Assembly: GCA_039034035.1 (NCBI GenBank)
Contig: JBCCBN010000046.1
Location: 1-18,626 of the forward strand
Length of the DNA stretch: 18,626 bases
Direction of reading: 5' to 3'
DNA from: UBA5336 sp039034035
Lineage (GTDB): Bacteria; Pseudomonadota; Alphaproteobacteria; Caulobacterales; Hyphomonadaceae
Below, one piece after another: positions 13,340 to 18,626 of this stretch. A model generated the notes under the pieces. That model was not told the origin of the DNA and searched no databases. It saw nothing but the letters and a program-made list of their open reading frames with translations. Positions within the stretch are counted from its first letter, which is position 1, and each line of letters begins with the position of its first letter. A program made the position numbers and the translations under genes.

Positions 13340-16333
13340 CTATCGGATCTGCGCCCTGAAGCTGAACGCGAAGCTGGGATCGGGGTCGCCAGCCAGCATC
13401 GTCCCGCTGGGATTGACGCAGATATGGCTCACTAGCGTGTCGTAACCCGGATCGGGATCATAGCCGCAATCGCCGAATTCGGTCGGCACCGGATCGTTGA
13501 TGCTCGCAAAGGCCACATCGGTGCCATAGTCGATGGTGAGGCCGGAGCCATTGTCAGCCCATGCCACCGGGTCATTCGTCAGGCCCCCGCCATCATCCAT
13601 GTCGCCATTGTAGAAGACCACGTCGGACGGCAGCGGATCGATGATTTCCACCGCATCGGCATCGACCGGACCGCCGCCGGTATTGGTGAACGATATGGTG
13701 TAGATCACGTCATTGCCGGGAATGGCGTGGGCGCCTGGCACGTACATCGCCACCGACTTGTCGCCGGTGATCAAGGCGTTTTGCTGGCAAATCGCGCTGG
13801 ACTCGACCCCGCCAACCCAGACCCGGCCCGCGGTCCGCTCAAGATGTACGAACCGCCCGCCGCCCGCCGGGACCGTGAAGCCCTGAATACCGTGCTCGTC
13901 CAGCGTTCCCCCGCTGAAAGTGCCCATGGCCGAAGGGGAGCTGCCATTCAGGGACATGCCCACTGTCATCGCGCCGCTGCCGGTGTCTCGCGCCCCGGTA
14001 ATGGCGAGCGTCGTTCCGCCCGGAATGATCTCATCCAGCTCCAGGACAAGGTCGGTGTTGCCGTTCCGCACCCGCGCGGAATTTGTTGCATTGGCCGTCG
14101 TTCCGGCCGCTTCCGGCGCGCCGGCCGCGTTGGCAGGGTTCTGGGCGGTCGTGTCGGCAGCGACGAACGATCCCGCTGTTGTCGTGCCTGCGACGGGCTG
14201 AAACCCGCTGGGACAGGTCCCGGTAATTGTCGAGGGTGGCAGGATGGTCAGGCCATGGTCTTCCACTTCACCCGAAAGCGCCTGGCCGCCCGTGGTCAGC
14301 CCGGACGTGGTCGACCAGCGGAACCGCGCAATGGTCGGTGTGGTGACGGCGCCGGCTGGCACCGTTACGGAAACCGGGATCGTGCCATCGGCATCATTGT
14401 CTTGCAGGTCGGTGGCGATCTGCTCCCCGGCAGCAAAGCTGCCATCGCCATCGAAATCGATCCAGGCCTGGAGATAACCGCCGGTGCCAGTCGCCGCGAC
14501 CGAGACGGACGCCGTTTCTCCCTGCCGAAGGGTCGGGAAGGTCACCCCGTCCTCATCGTCGCCCGCCGCGTCCGTGTCATCGCCATCAGCGGCGGCAGAT
14601 GTCTGGTCAGCCCCTTCAGCGTCGGGCAGGCCGGCGCCGAGATAGAGGCCAGGGATCCGGGCATGGGATACCGACGGAAAGCCGGCTGGAGCGTCGCCAA
14701 AATCGAATTGGCGCGGGCAATAGGTGAAATCGCCAAACCCGATCCCCTGCTGGCTCGGATTGCTTTGCGCCCCCGGCCCGCTCCCCCAGCGAACCGTCAA
14801 TGTGTCGAACGGTGTCTCGGACGAGACGTAAAGCGTTGCATCATCAACGCCGTCCACGGCGGAATTTGTGCCGTAGATGCTGTTGGCCGCGGTTACGTTC
14901 ACTTCGCCCTGGGTGATCGTTACCGGCACCGACTGGCCACCCAGGCTGGCGGTGACCGTCAGGCGGTCAACGAAGCTTGTCTGATTGTTGCCCGTATCGA
15001 CGTCGAAAGCCTTGAATTGAACCGCATCGACACCAAGTCCGCCCGTGGAAAATGCGAACTCAGTCGTGATCTCCTCCGCCGTGTTTTCGAAATCAGCGAG
15101 CATATAGAGCGCGTCCGGATTTGGGCTTTCGCCATAGGATGCGGAATTGCGGACATAGGGCGTATCTGTTCCGCCGGACGCGAAGAGATCATTGGTAGGA
15201 TCGGTGATCGTGACCACGAGCGTGTCACCGTTCTGGGTATCGGTGTCGGTCAGCGCGCCGGGGGTCCAATTGAAACCGCTCCAGTTGAACGTCAGCAGCG
15301 GAACCGGGCAACTGAGCGTCGGCGGGGTTCCTGCGGTGCCGCCCGGTGGCGATTGCGGATTGAGGGTCTCGCTATCGGTGTCATCTTCACCCGGATTGGT
15401 GGAGGCGTTGCCCGGGGTCGAATCCACGTCGGTTTCCACCGCAGCGGAGATTTCCGCCTCTGCGGTGTAGCCGCCGGTGACCAGCACATCGGCGGTCAGG
15501 TCGAAACTGGTCGTTGCGCCCGCAGCGAGTGCGCCAATCGTCCAGTCGCCAGTTCCGGAGTTGTAATCGCCGCCGGATGTGTCGGAAGCGTAGATGACCC
15601 CGCTCGGCAGGTCGATGGTCGCGACCACGCCGCTGGCGGCGGCGGGGCCGTTATTCTCGACCTCCACGGTGTAGGTGACCTGGCCGCCATAATTGGGCGT
15701 CGTTGTGTCTGCATTCAGGGTCAGCGACAGGTCGATCGCGTTTGGATTGACTCCCGTAATGTAGAGCGTCGATCGTTCAAACGTCCCCACATCGACGGTC
15801 GGATCGACGTCGCAGATCGAGAGGGTCCAGGTGCCGAAAGATGTTTCGCCCTGGAAGTCGGACAGGGGGTCGCTCTCTGAGAGGACCACATTGTCGTAGA
15901 AGGGCGCGGCGATGTTGTCTGAACTGGCATGACTGCCTGTGTCGACCACTGGTCCGCCACCTTCATCGTCGAACAGGACGTCGTAATTTGTAAACCGCGA
16001 GCCGCCGAACCCTCCGGTGAGCAGGTCGACCCGTGTGCCCGCCGGTGAGAAGAGGGCAATATTGATATCGGTTCTATAGGTGTGGACCGCCTGGAAGCCG
16101 AGATTGACGTCGGCGATGACCACGGAATCATTGACCGTGAACGTTGTATCGAGCGTGGCGACACCGCACTCGATGCTGGCGTTGATCGCGCCACCTGTCG
16201 GGGAGGCGTCGTATTGCTGGGCCATGGCCGCCGGCGCCGGCCAGGCAGCCAGGAGGCAGAGACCCGCTGCCGCGCTGGTCCACAGGCGCCGAGGGATCGT
16301 CGATCGAATCGGGGGCAGTCGCCATCCAGCCAT
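13340..16333 (-). CDS. Large exported protein with P-domain, DUF11 and DYGDAP/GEVED regions
   Basis: The 997-aa protein has a basic n-region, a hydrophobic core and a clear cleavage site AMA|QQ (after residue 38). Residues ~55-195 resemble a proprotein-convertase P-domain (IADVNLGFQAVHTYRTDINIALFSPAGT, SFGTWTLSICD). Residues ~201-300 are a DUF11 domain (VTYTVEVENNGPAAASGV). Residues 340-540 are an unassigned beta-rich part. Residues 542-700 are a DFGDAPAGF...LYLGAGLPDAE...DDEDGV region ending in a GEVED domain (AWIDFDGDGSF...SGEVEDHGL). Residues 706-850 are a second unassigned part. Residues ~857-997 hold a second DUF11 copy. No protease catalytic domain, membrane anchor or sorting tail is seen. 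ATG 16333 fits the signal peptide better than the TTG at 16360. It lies upstream of cpaB on the same strand, suggesting a surface role linked to attachment (inference). Confidence 0.85.
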   Translation of the reverse strand: MAGWRLPPIRSTIPRRLWTSAAAGLCLLAAWPAPAAMAQQYDASPTGGAINASIECGVATLDTTFTVNDSVVIADVNLGFQAVHTYRTDINIALFSPAGTRVDLLTGGFGGSRFTNYDVLFDDEGGGPVVDTGSHASSDNIAAPFYDNVVLSESDPLSDFQGETSFGTWTLSICDVDPTVDVGTFERSTLYITGVNPNAIDLSLTLNADTTTPNYGGQVTYTVEVENNGPAAASGVVATIDLPSGVIYASDTSGGDYNSGTGDWTIGALAAGATTSFDLTADVLVTGGYTAEAEISAAVETDVDSTPGNASTNPGEDDTDSETLNPQSPPGGTAGTPPTLSCPVPLLTFNWSGFNWTPGALTDTDTQNGDTLVVTITDPTNDLFASGGTDTPYVRNSASYGESPNPDALYMLADFENTAEEITTEFAFSTGGLGVDAVQFKAFDVDTGNNQTSFVDRLTVTASLGGQSVPVTITQGEVNVTAANSIYGTNSAVDGVDDATLYVSSETPFDTLTVRWGSGPGAQSNPSQQGIGFGDFTYCPRQFDFGDAPAGFPSVSHARIPGLYLGAGLPDAEGADQTSAAADGDDTDAAGDDEDGVTFPTLRQGETASVSVAATGTGGYLQAWIDFDGDGSFAAGEQIATDLQDNDADGTIPVSVTVPAGAVTTPTIARFRWSTTSGLTTGGQALSGEVEDHGLTILPPSTITGTCPSGFQPVAGTTTAGSFVAADTTAQNPANAAGAPEAAGTTANATNSARVRNGNTDLVLELDEIIPGGTTLAITGARDTGSGAMTVGMSLNGSSPSAMGTFSGGTLDEHGIQGFTVPAGGGRFVHLERTAGRVWVGGVESSAICQQNALITGDKSVAMYVPGAHAIPGNDVIYTISFTNTGGGPVDADAVEIIDPLPSDVVFYNGDMDDGGGLTNDPVAWADNGSGLTIDYGTDVAFASINDPVPTEFGDCGYDPDPGYDTLVSHICVNPSGTMLAGDPDPSFAFSFRAQIR

Positions 16334-16486
16334 GCGGGTTGTGTCGCAAATCTCTTTCAATAAATCGTTTACCGTGTGCGCGGTGTCCGGGCTCCCCCTG
16401 CCTCGCCACCGAATTGCCCCTTACGGTCGTGGCCCGGTGGTGCCATATAGGCCGCCTGTTTGGCACACCGCCGGAAAGGGGCTTTC
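16334..16486. promoter_or_regulatory. Divergent promoter region, large exported protein / tspO
   Basis: This 153-nt gap between divergent starts must hold both promoters. I see an A/T-richer stretch near 16345-16375 but no -35/-10 pair or CtrA box I would defend. Confidence 0.4.
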
Positions 16487-16957
16487 ATGTTGAGCCTTCT
16501 GGTCTTCACACTCATCAACGGCCTTGCCGCGTCGAGCGGAGCGGTGAACCAGCCCGGCGACTGGTATGAGCGGCTGGAGAAGCCGGACTGGACCCCGCCG
16601 AACTGGGCGTTTCCGGTGGTCTGGTCCACGATCTTCATCCTGAACATCATCGCCGGCTGGCTGGTTTGGCGGACTTCGGGGAGCGCAGCCTGGCTGGCGA
16701 TGGCATTCTATGGGTTCAACCTAGTGGTGAACGCGGTCTGGTCTTTCCTCTTCTTCGGGCGCCGCCGCATGGATTGGGCATTGATCGATGCCGGTATCCT
16801 GCTGGCGTCCGTGGTGGCCGTGATGATGGCCTTCGCCTCCCATTCGAGCCTGGCGGCGATCCTGTTGACCCCCTACCTCGCATGGGTGGCCATCGCGTTC
16901 GGGCTGAACTGGAAGATGGTCCAGCTCAATCCCGAATATGCCCGCTCCAGAGCCTAG
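16487..16957 (+). CDS. tspO: TspO/MBR family tryptophan-rich membrane protein
   Basis: The 156-aa protein has five predicted membrane helices (about residues 3-18, 41-61, 67-90, 97-117, 121-144). Family marks are WYERLEKPDWTPPNWAFPVVW (26-46), YGFNLVVNAVWSFLFFG (75-91) and LLTPYLAWVAIAFGLNWKMVQLN (126-148). The length is typical of the family. TspO proteins bind porphyrins and cholesterol-like ligands; in Rhodobacter the protein modulates tetrapyrrole and photosynthesis gene expression in response to oxygen, and the role here is unknown. ATG 16487 follows a strong GAAAGGGG (16474-16481); the longer frame from TTG 16460 would include the ribosome-binding site. It is divergent from the large exported protein and convergent with the ABC ATPase gene. 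Confidence 0.93.
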   Translation: MLSLLVFTLINGLAASSGAVNQPGDWYERLEKPDWTPPNWAFPVVWSTIFILNIIAGWLVWRTSGSAAWLAMAFYGFNLVVNAVWSFLFFGRRRMDWALIDAGILLASVVAVMMAFASHSSLAAILLTPYLAWVAIAFGLNWKMVQLNPEYARSRA

Positions 16958-16961
16958 ATCA

Positions 16962-16980
16962 ATTCCGCCTTTGGCGGAAT
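16962..16980. terminator. Short hairpin after tspO, possible weak terminator
   Basis: ATTCCGCC-TTT-GGCGGAAT, an 8-bp perfect stem with 3-nt loop, starts 5 nt after the tspO stop codon. A TTTTT run comes only 15 nt later (16996-17000), so it is not a textbook intrinsic terminator. Confidence 0.4.
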
Positions 16981-17072
16981 CGATTGTCGGTTGTTTTTGC
17001 GCTCACGGCTGCCGGCTTCGCCTCCGCCTCCGCGGGGGCGGGGGCGGGTTGACCGCCCGGCGGGCGTTGCCC

Positions 17073-17109
17073 GCTAGAGCGTTTCCGCCAAAGTCGGAAG
17101 CGCTCTAGC
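17073..17109. repeat. 37-nt palindromic element overlapping the end of the ABC gene
   Basis: A 17-position stem (GCTAGAGCGTTTCCGCC against its partner) with one mismatch and one G-T pair encloses an AAA loop. The right arm contains the TAG stop codon of the ABC ATPase gene (17105-17107). Elements of the form AGAGCG-TTTCC...GGAA-CGCTCT recur between genes in many alphaproteobacteria, from memory. It may act as a terminator, mRNA stabiliser or dispersed repeat. Confidence 0.6.
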
Positions 17110-18043
17110 TCGTCAGGGCCACGAACACGTCTTCGAGGTCGGGTTCCTCGGTCGCGAGATCGTCTATGCCGATGCCGGCTTCGCGGACCATTTCCAGCAA
17201 CCGCCCGATACCGGTTTCCGCCTGGCGGTAGGTGATCGCGATGGCGCCATCCGGTCGGAGGACTGCGTTCAGGCCCGCGAGTGCCGGGGGCAGTGTGTCG
17301 AGCGGTTCGCGGGGGCGGACCGTGAGGGTCTTCTGGTCGAGCCGGGTGAGGAGCTGGCTGGTCGGTTCGCAGGCAATGATCTCACCATGATTGACGATGG
17401 CGATCTGGTCACAAAGCTCCTCGGCTTCTTCGAGATAGTGGGTCGTCAGAATGATCGTCGTTCCGGCGGCGTGGAGGTCGCGGACAGAGGCCCAGAGCGA
17501 GCGGCGGAGCTCCACATCGACCCCTGCGGTGGGTTCGTCGAGGATCAGTACCGGCGGATTGTGGACCAGCGCCTTGGCCACCATCAAGCGCCGCTTCATA
17601 CCGCCTGACAGCTGTCGGACATAGGCGTCCTTCTTGTCGTCCAGGCCCACGGCGGTGAGGATTTCGAGGCTGCGCCGCTCCGCTTTCGGCACGCCGTAGA
17701 ACCCCGCCATGAGTTCAAGCATTTCGAGCGGGGTGAAGAACGGGTCGGCCACGATCTCCTGGTTGACCACACCGATGGCAGCCCGGGAGGCCCGGGGGTG
17801 TTGGTCGGCATCCATGCCCCAGATCGTAACCTCGCCCGCAGTCTTCACCACCAGGCCCGCAAGAATGTTGATGAAGGTCGACTTGCCCGCGCCATTGGGC
17901 CCGAGCAGGCCGAAGATCGATCCGCGCGGAATATCAAGATCGATGCCTTTCAGGGCCCGCTTTTCTTCCATCTTGCCCGATGCCGCGTAGACTTTCTCCA
18001 GGCCTTTCACGTGGATGGCCATGTCTGGCAGGGATTGGGTCAT
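17105..18043 (-). CDS. ABC-2 type transporter ATP-binding protein
   Basis: The 312-aa ATPase has all motifs intact: Walker A GPNGAGKST (48-56), Q-loop Gln95, signature LSGGM (145-149, in RQLSGGMKRRLMVAKALV), Walker B VLILDE (165-170) followed by PTAGVD, and switch His202 (ILTTHYLEEAEELCD). A C-terminal ~90-residue extension ends EPDLEDVFVALTS. The sequence is of the YadG/NodI/DrrA class, which pairs with an ABC-2 membrane protein to export drugs, lipids or polysaccharide; the substrate cannot be read here. No permease gene adjoins it: a divergent zinc-finger gene lies on one side and convergent tspO on the other. ATG 18043 is kept; ATG 18022 is an alternative. The Shine-Dalgarno is weak. Confidence 0.92.
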   Translation of the reverse strand: MTQSLPDMAIHVKGLEKVYAASGKMEEKRALKGIDLDIPRGSIFGLLGPNGAGKSTFINILAGLVVKTAGEVTIWGMDADQHPRASRAAIGVVNQEIVADPFFTPLEMLELMAGFYGVPKAERRSLEILTAVGLDDKKDAYVRQLSGGMKRRLMVAKALVHNPPVLILDEPTAGVDVELRRSLWASVRDLHAAGTTIILTTHYLEEAEELCDQIAIVNHGEIIACEPTSQLLTRLDQKTLTVRPREPLDTLPPALAGLNAVLRPDGAIAITYRQAETGIGRLLEMVREAGIGIDDLATEEPDLEDVFVALTS

Positions 18044-18194
18044 GACGGTGTGTCCGGTTGCGGCGGTGGGACTGGCGCATAGAAGCTGGCGGGTGGCAAG
18101 CCCGCGCCTGGGGCCGGATGTGCAGGCGTCAATGCGCGCTATGGATTCGCGCCCCGGATCAGTCTAATTGGCTCGCTCATCCCAAATGACCCGT

Positions 18195-18212
18195 GCAGGA
18201 TTTGCCGCTATG
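18195..18212 (+). promoter_or_regulatory. Shine-Dalgarno GCAGGA supporting the ATG 18210 start
   Basis: AGGA (18197-18200) lies 9 nt before ATG 18210. The upstream in-frame ATG 18186 and TTG 18168 have no comparable site, so the shorter protein is preferred. Confidence 0.5.
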
Positions 18213-18413
18213 GACCCCGCTTCTTCTTCAACGCCGCCACCGGAGATCGTGATTGCCGAGAGCCGGCGCGTGTCCTGCAATGGCGGCGGTGGGGCGCTCG
18301 GCCATCCGCTCGTCTTCTACGAGATGGGCGATGAGAACTATGTCGATTGCCTGTATTGCGACCGCCGCTTCGTGCTGAAAGGCAGCCCCGCCGACCCGAC
18401 GCGGAAGACCTGA
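18210..18413 (+). CDS. Small CHCC zinc-finger protein (NDUFS6-like)
   Basis: The 67-aa protein carries the zf-CHCC pattern: Cys23 in VSCNGGGGALGHP, His32, then Cys47 and Cys50 in VDCLYCDRRFVL. These would bind one zinc ion. The family includes the mitochondrial complex I accessory subunit NDUFS6, and alphaproteobacterial homologues of this size are common; a link to complex I is probable by homology but not shown by the neighbours. Residues 1-12 are a Ser/Pro-rich, probably flexible lead. It is divergent from the ABC ATPase gene across a 166-nt gap that holds both promoters. Confidence 0.88.
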   Translation: MDPASSSTPPPEIVIAESRRVSCNGGGGALGHPLVFYEMGDENYVDCLYCDRRFVLKGSPADPTRKT

Positions 18414-18462
18414 TCGGCTTTGGATCCCGCAAGGGGCGTAACGCGGCGCCCAGCAGGAGCGT

Positions 18463-18490
18463 CCCGGTTTCGCGGTAGGCGGAAACCGGG
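18463..18490. other. Hairpin abutting the ribosome-binding site of a possible edge gene
   Basis: CCCGGTTTC (18463-18471) pairs perfectly with GAAACCGGG (18482-18490) across a 10-nt loop. There is no T-tract, so it is a poor terminator for the zinc-finger gene. Its right arm shares three Gs with the GGGGGAG Shine-Dalgarno at 18488-18494. Confidence 0.4.
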
Positions 18491-18500
18491 GGAGATCAGG

Positions 18501-18626
18501 GTGCGCTTTGGATGGGGGTGGACCGGGTTCACGGAATGCCGGAGGGCGGCGCCGTTGCGCCGGGCGGCGGCCGGCCTTGGCGCTGGTCGGGGGTATCGGG
18601 CCAATGCGCTGGCCAGCGCGCCGACC
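18501..18626 (+). CDS. Possible gene start running off the right edge, unknown product
   Basis: GTG 18501 opens a frame of 42 codons with no stop to the window end, preceded by GGGGGAG (18488-18494) at 6-nt spacing. The start of the product reads VRFGWGWTGFTECRRAAPLRR and is not recognised; it is arginine- and alanine-rich, which GC-rich DNA can give by chance. An ATG at 18510 in the same frame does not exist; the ATG seen there is in another frame that is also open. Without downstream sequence this stays tentative. Confidence 0.3.
   Translation, partial: MRFGWGWTGFTECRRAAPLRRAAAGLGAGRGYRANALASAPT

Noticed and set aside
13727..15880. 717-codon plus-strand open frame
   Set aside because: It is antisense to the exported protein, whose minus frame has a signal peptide and known domains. 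Long antisense frames are expected at this GC content.
1..18626. tRNA, rRNA, insertion sequences, integrase or attachment sites
   Set aside because: I found no transposase-like protein, terminal inverted repeats with target duplications, or tRNA-like folds; the region looks like a stable chromosomal segment.

Overview
The window looks like a GC-rich alphaproteobacterial chromosome. The likely setting is the Caulobacterales/Hyphomonadaceae/Maricaulales group. This rests on a cpa-type Tad pilus operon, an exact CtrA-type motif next to a match to the Caulobacter-style -10 element, and a CHCC zinc-finger protein of the NDUFS6-like type. It is inference: no rRNA or marker gene is present and no search was possible.

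Left part (1-5650): two related surface-protein genes diverge from a 609-nt intergenic region. The minus-strand gene (start at 1303) runs off the left edge. The plus-strand gene (1913-5605) is complete, 1230 aa. Both begin directly, with no signal peptide, with tandem copies of a ~125-residue beta-rich module marked by TEAE...YLDE(N/S)DG...aRiDsv. The complete protein continues with five tandem-95/Big_9-like domains, a large RTX calcium-binding block and a type I secretion-like C-terminus. The intergenic region holds a TTAA-N7-TTAAC CtrA box overlapping a promoter-like element that points at the minus gene. A 15-bp perfect hairpin terminator closes the plus gene and faces a convergent gluconokinase gene.

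Middle part (6236-13176, minus strand): seven tightly overlapping genes, read as cpaB-cpaC-short lipoprotein-cpaE-cpaF-tadB-tadC, encode the inner-membrane, motor and secretin core of a Tad (type IVc) pilus. Six junctions link them: four are ATGA overlaps (stop within start), cpaE/cpaF is TGATG, and cpaF/tadB is nearly abutting. There is no pilin, prepilin peptidase or TadE/F/G gene here, so these must lie elsewhere if the pilus works. The CpaD position is filled by an 81-aa lipoprotein, and CpaE lacks the Walker A lysine. Directly upstream on the same strand lies a gene for a 997-aa exported protein with P-domain, DUF11 and DYGDAP/GEVED regions, plausibly a surface or adhesion protein.

Right part (16487-18626): tspO (plus), two hairpins in the convergent gap, an ABC-2-type ATPase without an adjacent permease (minus), a small CHCC zinc-finger protein (plus), and a possible gene start running off the right edge.

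Overall the window reads as a surface-attachment region: two RTX proteins, one large exported protein and a pilus machine, with a cell-cycle regulator site at the divergent RTX pair, flanked by ordinary housekeeping genes.
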